From Metridium senile (lineage: Eukaryota; Cnidaria; Anthozoa; Actiniaria; Metridiidae): 64,000 nt of DNA. Below the pieces are notes generated by a model. That model saw only the letters and a list, made by a program, of their open reading frames with translations, did no database searches and was not told the DNA's origin. Both the position numbers and the translations under genes were made by a program. The stretch lies in assembly GCA_949775045.1 (NCBI GenBank), contig OX459102.1:3590101-3654100 (forward strand). The letters are read 5' to 3'. Within the stretch, counting starts at the first letter, position 1. Each line of letters begins with the position of its first letter. Positions 1-45,130 of this stretch are shown piece by piece.

Positions 1-250
1 TTAAAAAAATTACTTCCCTATTTTATTTCCCCCAGTCCTCATTCCCTCACGCTCAATCACCCACAACACAGGGATACCAACATCGTCATTCACCTAGACG
101 CCATTTTGATTCACACTTCATAAATACTACACCCAGTACAACTCTCGTAAACTGGGATAACTCAATGTGATGCCGTAATTCTCTTCGCACAAACGTCATC
201 TTACTCTTGCATAGTATTTTCAGCTTGGAATATATACATTTTTAGTCAAA
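1..250 (+). promoter_or_regulatory. Upstream region / 5' UTR of EEA1-like gene
   Basis: This stretch lies directly before the first coding ATG at 251. It has no long reading frame and no repeat that I recognise. An A/T-rich patch (tatatac at about 232-238) is too close to the ATG to be trusted as a TATA box. The transcription start, and any non-coding first exon further left, cannot be placed from the sequence. Confidence 0.35.
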
Positions 251-34312
<34,062 letters not shown>

Positions 34313-36460
34313 ATAACTTTATTAAAATTAGTTATCAATCTAATCAATTATTGGAATGTAGGTATTGCTTTAAATGCATCCTTAGTTTAATGTGAAGGGA
34401 AAAGACATAGCATTATTAGTATAAAAACGATTTCAAATGGTTTACTGGTTCATTGAGCTCCTGGCTTATTAGAAGGAAATACATCTATAGCTCACTGTCG
34501 ATATAAAAGGGGGAGAAGCATTCGTATAAAGACATTTTGAAACGCCGGTTTTACTTGCAATTGTACGTTGAAAATTACCTTAGGATGCAGCAACACGCCA
34601 ACCTTTTTGCAATACCTGTAAAATCACCGCTTTACAAACAGCAAGTGATAACCAATGCGTCGAACCTCATCCTGTCCGTCAGCTCATTATAAAGTTATAA
34701 TCATAGTGAAATGTGGCTAGTTTATAAGGATTATTAACAGCTATTTGTGCATGTATACACAACTATAATCCACGCGCCGGAGACATTAATGGAATCTATC
34801 ACGGCTGTCTTCCACCACTGACTAGGCTACTTACGTCCAGCGGTCCGCGCATACTCACTTCTTGTTCGCATTACATACACTGGGAAAGTTTCCTACTTTT
34901 ACTCTGACCTTCAAAACAAGTTAAAGTTGATATGTGGTCATAAAACACTTGCGGTATTTACCGAATGTGAAACTATTACAGCCGTTCTCAGTCATGCGCC
35001 TCATCAATCTTAAATCATTGCCGTCCAAACTTGATATTGGTGGATGTCAATCAACGGTATTTCCAAGGTAACACGTACTAAAATGTCTGTTGTAGATCAG
35101 CTACACACAGTTTCTGCCCGTAAAATTGGTTGAATCGAGACCAACTCTCCGTTATTGATTTCCGAGTATGGTGCGAAGAAAACGTTTGATAAAAAATACA
35201 AATAAAAGATTATATTCTATTAGATTAATATCAAATTAATATCAAATTCTTCATATAGCTAATTCAGTTATCGCCATTCGGCAACCGGATAATTTTGGCT
35301 GAGTTTCAATAGAAATATCTTTGATTGACGTCCACGAAAATCAAAGGCGCGTGACTGAAATCGGTTGTTTTTCCACGTAAAGCAATAACGATTCTGCAGT
35401 TGAGTCCACATTACTTTTACACTGCCCAGCGGTGGACTTCATCGTTTGACATTTATATACACCTATTTCAATAATCGTTGTCGCAGCCGAAGCTACAGTC
35501 AACACTCTGAAGTCTGCAAAGGATGTCGGTAATATGAACTGAATGTGTGATTTATTACGCGCTTTTTGAATAAATATTTGTTTCATTCATCTATCACTGC
35601 AAAACTTGTTATGTTCATATACCACAAACACTTACAACCAAAATATGCTTTATGGATAAATCGATAACCAGAGTAGAAATACCGACATCCTCTGCAGGTT
35701 TCAGAGTGTGGATTGTAGCTTCGTTTGCGACAATGATTTTTGAAATAGGTGTATAAAATAAGTATATACACCTCAATATCTTTACAAGAAATCAATCAAA
35801 CTTTTAATATTAAATATTTTACTATATCAATGTAACAAAATGTATTTTAAAATAAAATAATGGTAAGAACTCAAGAGGCAAGTAGTTGTTCTTTCTACTT
35901 TCAGCGCTAATGAACTTATATAATTTGAGTTCTCTTTTTTTTCTTTCTGTCTTTAGATTTTTTCTTTCTTAAGGTATCATGGGACAAAATCGAGATGTAT
36001 TTCTCGAGTTACGCGCTTCGTGTAACTTCGCTCTATTGTTTCGCTGTTTGAAGTACCCCGACTAGTGAACATATAAAATCCCTACAAATGTTTGACTTTT
36101 TTTGTTAAAAATGCTAATAATGTTCGACTATATGTGAACAGAATAGTTAAAGATTGAATTAGAAACATCTTAGATTGGGAGAACCTTCTAAATTGTTTTT
36201 TTGTTTGATCTCAAATAATATTTATTTTGAAATTTGTTTGGGTGGCCCCGCTTTCAGTAGCGCACTTTACTGAATTCCAAGAAATCTGTAGAAATTTGTG
36301 AATAGGGCGTGGGTCTGAAAAACCAGAGCACGAGCGAAGTGATAGCTACTGATTTATCATACTATACAGAACAAAAAAAATACAGAAGCAAAACTAATCC
36401 AGTTTAGACGCTACGCTTAATTTACTGTGTATAAAATAAATAAAATAAAATAAATCACTT
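34313..36460. other. EEA1 3' UTR and gene-free DNA with one inverted repeat
   Basis: After the stop there is no long reading frame. An AATAAA at 35201-35206 could end the EEA1 transcript, but nothing else supports it. An inverted repeat lies at about 35450-35540 and 35680-35762 ('gtatatacacctatttcaa' and 'gaaataggtgtat', with 'ccgacatcctctgcag' arms). Its arm also resembles 29985-30040 in EEA1 intron 39, so it is a dispersed mobile family. The rest I cannot explain. Confidence 0.4.
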
Positions 36461-36469
36461 TTTTTAAAG

Positions 36470-36590
36470 TCTCAATCTTCTAGCTGGACACAGTGTGTCC
36501 TACTAATCGGGGAGACTCACTCACACTCACTACCTCTACGTTAAATATTTTGCACACATCTCTGCTCACATGTTCATTTTTCACTTTATA
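36470..36590 (-). repeat. Dispersed repeat, inverted copy of about 1785-1890
   Basis: 'tctagctggacac', 'gagactcactcacactcact' and 'ttttgcacacatctctgctcacatg' here are the reverse of words in EEA1 intron 3 ('agtgagtgtgagtcatgggtgtccagctaga'). Only two copies are in the window, so its class is unknown. Confidence 0.55.
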
Positions 36591-36654
36591 TAAATATAAA
36601 GCCTTTTATAGTTAATATATGTGATAAAAAAAAGAAACAAAAAAGGTTACTCAA

Positions 36655-37055
36655 AGTGGGGCTCGAACCTGGGTCCGTTAGATTGAATTGATGTGCTAAT
36701 TTTATGCAAAACTTAAAAAAGGACCATACATCCAGACGTACAAAGCGCTGAATCGTCGTATGGATTTACATTAAGGCAGGAGATTTGGGTCCCCCACCAT
36801 GCTATCATTGCTGGCCTGACAGATAGTTTTGCAGTCAAAGAGGGAGGAAACGCTCGGATCCTAGGCCATGAATGAACGCACCTTACCGCTCGACCATCGT
36901 GTCTACCGATTGTTTTAGAGGACACAATAACCTAGTGTATCGCAAGAATGCACTGCGTATTGTTATGCAAATGGTCGTTTTTTCGTGGCGCGCGTGGTTA
37001 ATACTCGGCATTTGTAACCGATGAGCAGGGTTCGAGTCTTCGTTAGTCCCTTTGT
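36655..37055. mobile_element. Cluster of tRNA-like SINE heads
   Basis: Minus strand: B-box-like GGTTCGAGCCC at about 36670-36680, and a good A box TGGTCGAGCGG at about 36885-36896. Plus strand: A-box-like TGGTTAATACT (from about 36999) and B box GGTTCGAGTC (about 37030-37039). None folds into a full canonical tRNA by eye, so I call them SINE or tRNA-pseudogene pieces. Confidence 0.5.
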
Positions 37056-38593
37056 TTTTTTCCCCTACTTTTTTTCCCCTATGTTTTTAGCTTTTATTAT
37101 ATCATTTATATAGATATATTATTATCATAGATATAATACGCAAAGTGAAAAATGTCCGCATCTTATTGCAATAAACCCGCCCACTGTGCCACCAAACGAA
37201 TTCCATAAATGCTAAGAACAGGTAATTGTTGGTGAAATAGGGGGTAAATTGGAACGAGAAATTAAATGCTTGCAAAACTAGAAATCAAAGTCGATCTCAC
37301 CTCGGCCTCCATCTTGGATTATCATTGACACAGGGAGTCCAATCATTACAAAGAGCAGCCCAAGCGTTAGCCTGCTGTGCAGACTCGACTTTTTGCGCTC
37401 AAAATATTCGCCAAAAAAGTAGAACTCTACCCATCAAGTGTACCTCATGCAATAGGGGGTAAATAAAAATGTAATTTTGAGCACGTTTTTGTTGAAAAGA
37501 CTACCGAATTGATTGTAAGTGAAAATTTGTTGAAAACACTTTAAAAAACGCATTAAATTAAAACGACAACAACTCCATGACAGCAAACTTTGTTATGATT
37601 TTCTACTTACAGAAAAGTGACATCCATTGATAGTTTGTTTTTAAAATCCTTTTTTGATTAAAAAACTTTGTGACAATGACAAACCTTTCCTCAATTCCGC
37701 ACGAGTGTTGTGTGACATGATGGCGTAAGCAGTGTGTCTGTACATGATCGCCAACTTGCACGACTTCTGTATTGTTGTCACGTACGCCCGTACAGGGTAT
37801 GACGTCACTCAATGAAAAGACCTGTTTGGTTTTTATGAGGAAAAGAAGTGAATTTTTTACGAGTACCCCGACTAGTTTTTATTTAAGATGGAAATCAGGT
37901 ATCTTTAAATTCAAAAGTTGTATTTCGTTCATATATGCCTTCACTACAACTTTTTGCAAAACAATATACTGATAAAAAAATATATATAGTTACAAGTTAC
38001 TAAAAACGCAAACTGAAATACTAAGGCATGGTACACGCCGCATTCATTCTCGTATTGAAACATTAGACGTAATAGCAAGAGACTCGGGAATTGACAGGGC
38101 GGACAATGTTGGGCCGGAGGGTATGGGGCGAAGTGGTCCTGAGCATCTCGACTGGAGGGGCCAAAAGATGATGATGATGAGCCCCGACGGGGAGTGATGG
38201 TTGTAAAATTGATTTTTAGTTTTTATCGAACTTCAACTCATTTCCTCGGAGTTTTTGCGTAAAAGTGGGGACTGTTTTGCAGTCTAATAAATCATGCTAT
38301 GACGGACAAGTCATCGAGTGTGAAAAAGGACTGACATAATTTGATACGAAAAAGATTTTGTTGAATTCCCATTAGACCGAATTAAACCACCAAACGATGT
38401 GTACATGTCCGTCCTCTATAGTGTAAAAAGGGCCATTGTAACTTTCCGCAGACTAAGAAAACCCTATATGGACCTGGTAATTCGAAAACAACAAGTGTTT
38501 TACTGCGGTCCTAGAAACCACTGAAATGGTGTTTTTGCATTTCCAATCCGAACCTTTGCCGAACATACTCCGAAAATTCATAGAGAACTCGTT
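37056..38593. other. Gene-free stretch with one short decayed coding-like piece
   Basis: No gene is recognised. At about 38010-38195 a plus frame reads HGTRRIHSRIETLDVIARD, then DRADNVGPEGMGRSG and DWRGQK before a stop. This looks like the end of some retroelement protein but I cannot name it. The words 'taccccgactagt' occur both at 36055 and at 37864. Confidence 0.35.
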
Positions 38594-38893
38594 CTGTGGA
38601 CACGGGTGAAATACGCACGGCGCATGCGTAAGCAAAACACAAGACTAACTGAAGATTTTACGAAGGATTTCGTGTTTTCGTGTGGTTGTGTATTAAGCGA
38701 ATTTCTCTTGTATTATTTGACAAGGGAAAGAAAACAACTAATGTAATGTGTTAGGGAAATATAAGCACTAACTTTCCACGAACTTTCTTAACTTTTAAGA
38801 TTTACCAAACGCCGATAAATCTCCAATGGTTTTATTGTAAACACGACCGTCTTCCGAGCGTGCGCAGTGCGTTTTTCACCCGTGTCCGTTCTG
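38594..38893. mobile_element. Inverted-repeat element
   Basis: 'gtggacacgggtgaaatacgcac' with 'gcgcatgcg' on the left and 'gtgcgcagtgcg' with 'tttttcacccgtgtccgttctgtg' on the right face each other over about 230 bp. No clear target duplication was found. Confidence 0.5.
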
Positions 38894-38999
38894 TGTATAA
38901 AGCAGAGCTTGCAGAAGTGTTCGGCAACGACGCTTCCATGAAAATGGTTATACTGAAACAATAGCCGTTTTCAGGACAAATCGTCTGTTCACGGACAAA

Positions 39000-39362
39000 C
39001 CGTCTGTCCTGGAACAAAAAATCTATTCACGGACAAATCGTCTGTTCATGGAAAAATCGTCTATTCACGGACAAGTCGTCTATTCACGGACAAATCGTCT
39101 GTCCACGGACAAAGCGTCTATTCACGGACAAATCGTCTGTTCATGGAAAAATCGTCTATTCACGGACAAATCGTCTGTTCACGGACAAATCGTCTGTCCA
39201 CGGACAAATCGTCTGTCCACGGACAAATCGTCTGTACACGGACAAAACGTCGATTCACGGACAAATCGTCTATTCACGGACAAATCGTCTGTTCACGGAA
39301 AAATCGTCTGTTCACGGAAAAATCGTCTGTTCACGGAAAATTCGTCTATGCACGTACGGACA
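39000..39362. repeat. 19-bp tandem repeat, about 19 copies
   Basis: The unit gttcacggacaaatcgtct recurs with few changes. Three units equal 57 bp, so the open plus frame encodes a 19-residue repeat (Gly-Gln-Ile-Val-Cys-Ser ... Ser-Val-His). I regard that frame as accidental. Confidence 0.9.
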
Positions 39363-40636
39363 AGTCATTTGAAGCCAGTGGTACGAATCCTGGATAGCGC
39401 TATCTAGTGGATAAAACGTACCTAATTCTATACATTGGATAAGTTTGTCCATGCAGGCTTCGTAAAACTGGCCCCTAGTGTGAGAACGGTACGAATACAA
39501 TTTGAGACGAAAACGTCGTCCGATTTTGTTCACAATAATAATAATAACAATTTTACTGACGATTTGCCAGCGGTGCTGGATCTAGTATGAAGTTAAGGAC
39601 GGGGCCTATTAATTAAAAAGTAATGTCTTCTTCAAACAACTATGTGAGTTGTTTTTACCCTTTATAGGGTTCTTCAAATCTGGCTAGAAAAGGTGGGGTC
39701 ACCAGTAGTAACAGCTTCGACCTCTGTAACTGGTCCATTTCATAACATTAAGATGAATAAAAAGTAGCTTCTAGGGAAGATTCCTCCATAAATTCCGAGT
39801 AACAGTGTCTCGATCTTCATAATTCTGGATATTACAAAAACCTCATCCAATAATTGTATAAAACAGCTGGATATCAACTATTAGAATACTTTTATCATAT
39901 AGTAGGAATATATTTACTATCAACGGTAAATTTTTATTTCAACATAACTGTACTAGTGCCCTTGGTGTGTATAATGAGCAATTTATCATTATGATTGCTT
40001 ATTGAGTGATTATTGAACTATACTGATTTAAAACTGAAATGAAAAATACATATATGCAACTTTATTCCATCAACTTGAATCCCGAAGTCCATTCCAGCCC
40101 ATTGTTTTCCGTTCTTGAAATTATCACACGTGATAGCTATAGGTACCAGGATCCATTGCAAACTTCGTAAAGCGGGAAAGTTAAAATGGCTGATGTGTGT
40201 TGTTTGATAAGACGAGAAGCTGATTTGAATTTTCGCTTTTTTCCATGGTAAGTGCAGTTTAAATGTTTCGAAAATATTCCAACATTAACTGTAAAAGCTA
40301 ATTTTCAATGTGGGCCAGTGTTTAATTTCTTTTTAGTGAAGAAATTTGCTTTTTGTCACATTCGAACTACTAGGCTTTCCACGTGGTTTGAAAGGTCGAA
40401 AATCCTTTGCAAATTATTTTATGAAATGACAACTATTGCTTTTAATACCCTTTTTAAGCAAATATCGTTTCATTACTCTTAATGTAGTGGTATATTTTAA
40501 AGCGAAACTTGTATTTGTTCTGCAGAAACTTGGCAACATCAAGACGACAACTTCATCTGAAAATTTGAACAATTTCGGTCCTGCATCATCTAAAACTTCA
40601 TGTTTTGAACGAATATATAGCTGAATACCATCCCAG
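39363..40636. other. Gene-free stretch with a possible first exon at 40187-40248
   Basis: At 40187 an ATG opens MADVCCLIRREADLNFRFFP, directly followed by a good donor (gtaagtgc at 40249). Short Cys-rich starts ending in F-x-F-P are seen in THAP DNA-binding domains, but only one of the expected zinc ligand pairs is visible and no matching second exon was found. A weak acceptor at about 40525 leads to 30 more codons and a stop. I give this a low chance of being a real gene. Confidence 0.25.
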
Positions 40637-40955
40637 ACAAATGAAAAGGAGACTAGAATAAAGTGGCGAGCTGCAAAACATGGCTGTATGTGTGTAGCGT
40701 TGGTAAGTACATGAAGTATTTTGTGGCTGTTTTACGTTTGTTGTTGCTCCGGTTGTTTAACTGTAGGACTAAAAAAGTGACCATTCTTTTAATGAGGTTT
40801 TGCTTGTAATATTCACTAGAAGTAGTTTGTTTTTGCACGTAATCCAGTAATTCTGACATTTGATATTAGCTATTTAAGATATAGTTAACTTTATATAATA
40901 TCATTTTAATATAATGGAAGTATTATTTTGTGTAATATTTTTACTATGGTGATTT
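40637..40955 (-). repeat. Repeat copy with coding-like minus strand, paired with 47395-47715
   Basis: The minus strand reads MSELLDYVQKQTTSSEYYKQ, followed by residues similar to the plus-strand frame at 47506 (MSKLLDSMQKETIPSEHYKQ). DNA identity is roughly 80% by eye over about 320 bp. The two are inverted copies of one dispersed repeat, perhaps an old transposon or processed exon. The protein is not recognised. Confidence 0.5.
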
Positions 40956-41639
40956 ATGGGTTTCAATTTAATTGTAGATATTTGGGTGGGTTTATAAGTT
41001 TCGTTGTATAATGTAAGTTTGAATAGAGGTGTGCTTTATTAAATTATAGTTTATTGTTTATCTAGTATTCATGTCATAATTATATTAAATTTTTTTAAAT
41101 CATGAAGTTGCAAATTGTATGTTGAAAGTTGTATTAATGAAAGTTGTATCAATGAAATATATTACTTGTATTTTATATGTGCAAGCGCTGTACCACGCCA
41201 TATTGAATGTTGAAATCATAGATATTATTAGAACACGAAATGTCCAAGAACATGGAGATTAAAATGTGCATATATGTTTAATGATGAATTTTCTTTTTGA
41301 ATGACAAGGAAACTGAAAGTAAAGCATTTATCTTTTGGATGAAATTCTATTAAAAAAGATATTAAAGTGGTACTCATAAAAGCTCCATCAAAAAGCTTTT
41401 TCAAACATTTGTTTTCTCTACCTTTCTTTGGAGAATCCTTAAGGCAGATGTTACTTCATAATTAATAAGGCAGAACAGTCAGCTGGTTTCAAAGAATCTT
41501 TGTCTTGTTTTTCCAACTTTTTGGAACCTATGTTTCAAAAATACTGACTAATCTCAGTCACTGGGCACTTCATATTTCCTTTGGATATAAAAATGTCAAT
41601 ATGCATGTGTCATAACTTTTAACCAATGGATAGCATAAC
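40956..41639. other. A/T-rich gene-free stretch
   Basis: I see no long frame, clear repeat or RNA signature here. Confidence 0.4.
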
Positions 41640-41770
41640 ATCTATATTGGAGGATCTTCACTGGTTACCAGTTAAGCGCCAGATTAAATTCAAGATTCTC
41701 CTTCTTACTTATAAATCCTTGAACAATATGATGCTTGCCTATATTTCTGATCTATTGACAGGTTATATAT
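41640..41770 (+). pseudogene. LINE ORF2 C-terminal fragment
   Basis: Reads ILEDLHWLPVKRQIKFKILL then TYKSLNNM-type residues to a stop at 41770. It is homologous to the LDLHWLPVEYRI region of the LINE fragment at 23262-23780. A short LINE-tail-like sequence ending in (ATT)n follows at about 41930-41978. Confidence 0.75.
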
Positions 41771-42762
41771 AGGTCTTTTTCTGCTGTTGCCCCCACAGTA
41801 TAGAACAATTAACCAGAATCTATAAAGTGCCCCATCACTTGATAATTTTAATTTTATTTCTTTGAGTTTTTCATTGTATATTTACGCACATTAATTTTAT
41901 CACTATTATGTTTACATAAGCTCACTGAGACATATGTATAGTGTGCTATACAAGAACCTACTATTATTATTATTATTTAACGTGGAATGGGCAGCTCATG
42001 GCATTCATTTCTACTGCTGTCTTACAAGAACCTTTAATGTCATGCTTTCTGACTTTAAGAAATTTTTCATTTTATCTCAGCCGACAGTAGCCTCCTCCAC
42101 AGGTGTGTCTATTCCCTTTTTATTTAATTTTCTATATATTGGGTGCCCTGTCTTCAAGAGGGACTGGGTGCCCTGTCTTCAAGAGGGACTGAGTGCCCCA
42201 CAGGGGAAAGAAACAGTATAAAAATCATTTCATTATTATTCTACTTTCTGTCAGCAATGATCATTTATGCCTTGCTCATGACTTTGTAAATTTTCTTTAA
42301 AGAGAACTTTGGCTATTAATCACTGGGCACAAAGCAACCTTTCTTTTTCATACAATGAATGTGAATGCAGCTACAGCATTAGACACTGACTACAAATATT
42401 TATTTTCTGGCATTGCAACCAAATGGGCAAGCATTTTGGTAAGCAATGTTCAATAGCGAGCCCCTAGTTTGAATGGAATCCTAAAATGTAAGCACAATGG
42501 TGCTGGTTCTTTTATGGCTCCTTTACAATGTATGTGGAGAAAGAAGAGATTGGACCTCTGGTTTAATGTTGTCGAAAAGAAGCAAATGATCGATGATGCA
42601 TGGTATGAATGTTCTCAATTCTCTGACGGGGTGCATGGTGTTATGTGTAACCTTCATACTCCAAACAGATGACATTTGAATTTACAGACTTTACACTGTT
42701 GGCTTTTTGACTGTCATAGATATAATTGCACAAATATGTTTTTAAAATAAAGACTAACTCAA
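41771..42762. other. Gene-free stretch with LINE tail and a small direct repeat
   Basis: It contains 'atagtgtgctatacaagaac' plus ATT repeats (LINE-tail-like) and two copies of 'gactgggtgccctgtcttcaagag' (42145-42200). A 67-codon plus frame at 42469-42672 has no family features that I can name. Confidence 0.4.
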
Positions 42763-42806
42763 TAATCCGACGTTTCGGAGTCATCTTGACTCCGTTATCA
42801 AGGCTT
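42763..42806 (-). ncRNA. Hammerhead-ribozyme-like hairpin (core variant)
   Basis: On the minus strand the order is TTGATAA, a 6-bp stem (GGAGTC/GACTCC), GAAAC, GTC. This is the hammerhead layout (CUGANGA, stem II, GAAA, very short stem III, cleavage triplet GUC). Flanks AATAA..CC and GG.TTATT can pair as stem I with an internal loop. The core has U for C3 and A for G8, a paired change. Such motifs are known in Penelope-like elements. Catalytic activity is unproven. Confidence 0.45.
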
Positions 42807-43259
42807 TATTATGTAAAGGTTTGACAAGTCGCTTAAATATGTTACAATAGAGGATTGAAATATATTTTACAAAAATTAAAATTGGTATCTCAAAACATTA
42901 TATGCTTTCTGAAAAAGACCTGATATTTACTTTTAAAGCATTCCACAACACTGGACCAGCAAAAGAAAAGCCCTTTAACATAGAACTTGAGATAATATGA
43001 TGTTTTGGACAAAAGATTTGATGATGAAGATGTTAGTGAACGAAAAGAGACACGGGGACACGGAAAGATAAGAAGGCGCACAGTTGTTTAACATTTTAAA
43101 AGTCATTAAAAGTATTTTGAATTCATTACGCTGCTCTATTGGCAATCAGTATAAATTTAAAAGATTAGGATAATTATGCTCGGATTTAGAGAGACTAATA
43201 CGTCTATCTGCAGCATTTTGCATGTGCTGTAGTTTATTTATCATAGTTTTTGTGAGACC
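42807..43259. other. Unassigned sequence left of the MULE-like element
   Basis: Probably retroelement-derived untranslated DNA, as the element at 43260 and LINE remnants follow, but no reading frame is convincing. The minus frame at 42890-43081 has no recognisable motif. Confidence 0.3.
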
Positions 43260-43835
43260 TACCCTGCGAGCAGAGTCTCCTTTGCCTTCCCCGTGAGAGA
43301 GAAAGGAAAGAGAGACTCTGCCGAAAGCCTGTCGTTTCTTTCATGTACCGCTTGCCCAAGACCCGGGGCTAGTCAAACTGGTTTTGCTTCCGGTCAAACT
43401 TGTTTTTGTGCGCACGGTTGAATTAATGATTTATTCCGATGACCAAAACTGCGCCCACAAGCATAATATGGCGGCGACCGTTCGTAAGGCTTATAACTGA
43501 CGTGTTTGAAAGTCTATTTTCCTTGAAGAAATTTCAATTATCGACTTATCAAGAGAGAGGAATAACAGAATTTATCTTGGGACAAGATACCTTTGTTTCT
43601 TTACCGACCGGGCACGGCAAATCGCTCATTTATCAGTTCGCTATGGCCCACAAGTTGTACGAGGTCGAAGGTTACCGGAAACGGAAATGTTATTTTATAG
43701 CAAGTGGGCGTGAAAATTATTCAGTTTCTAAGCAACCGGCGGGCATGCTCAAATGAAAAACGACAGGCTTTCGGCAGAGTCTCTCTTTCCGTTCTCTCTC
43801 ACGGGGAAAGCAAAGGAGACTCTGCTCGCAGGGTA
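43260..43835. mobile_element. MULE-like element carrying a helicase gene fragment
   Basis: 576 bp. Inverted ends of about 78 bp (43260-43337 and 43758-43835) start TACCCTGCGAGCAGAGTC and end with the reverse. A perfect 9-bp duplication, TGTGAGACC, flanks it (43251-43259 and 43836-43844). Long inverted ends plus 9-bp duplication are typical of Mutator-like elements. The interior holds the helicase-like frame at 43439-43756 in place of a transposase. Confidence 0.85.
43439..43756 (+). pseudogene. RecQ-like DNA helicase N-terminal fragment
   Basis: The frame reads FQLSTYQERGITEFILGQ, then the Walker A motif PTGHGKS and LIYQFAMAHKL, the pattern of RecQ helicase motifs 0 and I (F-x-x-x-Q...PTG-x-GKS-x-x-Y-Q). 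Motif Ia, the DEAH box and everything downstream are absent. The last 30 residues look like read-through into non-coding or intron sequence and the right arm. It is a captured gene piece inside a MULE-like element, not a working enzyme. Confidence 0.7.
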
Positions 43836-43929
43836 TGTGAGACCATAAAGTAACGAATTACAAAAATCAAGTTTTGAACATACAAATGCATGTACAAGGG
43901 CTTTACAAGCTTTAAGACTGAAAAATTTA

Positions 43930-45130
43930 CAAACTTTCCATATGTTATGAAAGTGAAAAACAGGAAGATTTACAGATCACTATGATGTGATCCTCAAGAG
44001 ACAGTTTTTCCTCAAAGATAACACCAATATTGTGGACAGTAGCGGAAGTATTAGCATCAAAACCAGAACTATTAAACGAACCAGCAAATGGACAAGGACG
44101 ATGAGCTGCAGAAAGAGCAATGATCTGAGTTTTATCACCATTCAACTGTATTGGTAACTATCAATGTCATTGACACAAGCCTCAACAACCCATGATGTGG
44201 AAAAGAAATATATATAAAAAATGTCTCAATTTATATAGCGCTATATCTCTCGAATAGCTCATAGCGCTCTACAACCTACTAATGTGTATATGGAGGACTT
44301 ATCGGACTGCTGTAAACCAGCAGTTTACAATCATGAGTGTTGTTAGTGAATGCCTCCGAGGCCTGACAGTTGTACCGGGAGACAATCCCCTCTCTTTGCG
44401 AACATAGCACAACAGGATCTTGTAAAGCCATATAAGGTGGACGTTAGTCTTTATCCAAGAAGACGAAACACATAGAGTAAAGTGTCTTGCCCAAGAGAAC
44501 CCAGACCAGTAGGCCCAGAATCCGATCCACTGACCACGAGACCATCACGCCTCTAGAAAGTCTAGTCTCATCAGCATACATGTGGCAGTCTATATTATGG
44601 CAGTTGATGATTTCAGTAATTAGCGAAATGTATAATGAAAAATAAAATGGGCCCTAAAACTGACCCTTGTGGAACACCACAATTAAAGGAATGAGAACTA
44701 GATGTGTCACCTTCAACACTTAGCCAGAACTGCCTCTCACTCGTGTAGGACTGGAACTACACTGTATCTCTAATTCCAAATTTCTTAGAGTTTTTTCAAC
44801 AAAATGTCATGGTTTACAGTGTCAAAAGCAGCCGAGAGGTCTAGAAGGACAAGAAAAACGGATCCTTTTTATAGGCTGATTGAAATGTCACTTGAAGATT
44901 ATTTTTGTTCATTTAATTATGTGGCAACCACTTTCTCAACAATCTTGGAAAGAAACTTCAAATGAGATATTGGCCTAAAATTGGAATAGTCTACATGAGA
45001 CAAGGCTAGATTTTTGATGAGGGGTCGGATTGTTGCTTGTCTCAATGAGGATGGCATCAATGCAGAGGATGGAATTTAGAGTAAACATTTACAATTCATC
45101 AAGATTTTCCAGAATCTAGTTCACAAGATT
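43930..45130 (-). pseudogene. Decayed LINE reverse transcriptase, split by a SINE
   Basis: On the minus strand, from right to left: GVPQGSVLGPILFF-type residues (about 44650-44690), MYADE in place of YADD (about 44570-44590), then, past the SINE, MNGDKTQIIALSA and NIGVIFEEKLSLEDHI (44145-43960). These are consecutive blocks of a CR1/jockey-like RT domain. Stops and shifts make it non-functional. The SINE at 44215-44565 interrupts it right after the YADD region. Confidence 0.75.
44215..44565 (-). mobile_element. tRNA-derived SINE, nearly complete
   Basis: Minus strand: head with A box TGGTCTCGTGGTCAGTGG and weaker B box GGATCGGATTC, body with 'cttgggcaagacactttactc' and 'ataaagactaacgtccacctt', and a tail 'gtagagcgctatgagctattc...atagcgctatataaatt'. 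The tail resembles the 3' end of the LINE at 23262-24022. It has inserted in a dead LINE. Confidence 0.75.

Noticed and set aside
36985..37055. Functional tRNA gene
   Set aside because: A and B boxes are present, but I could not pair an acceptor stem or a normal anticodon arm, and similar heads occur nearby as SINE pieces.
39048..39407. 119-codon plus frame with a 19-residue repeat
   Set aside because: The DNA repeats every 19 bp, so the peptide period follows automatically; there is no start context, splice signal or flanking coding sequence.
43439..43756. A functional RecQ helicase gene
   Set aside because: Only motifs 0 and I are present, the element is 576 bp, and it is bounded by transposon ends.
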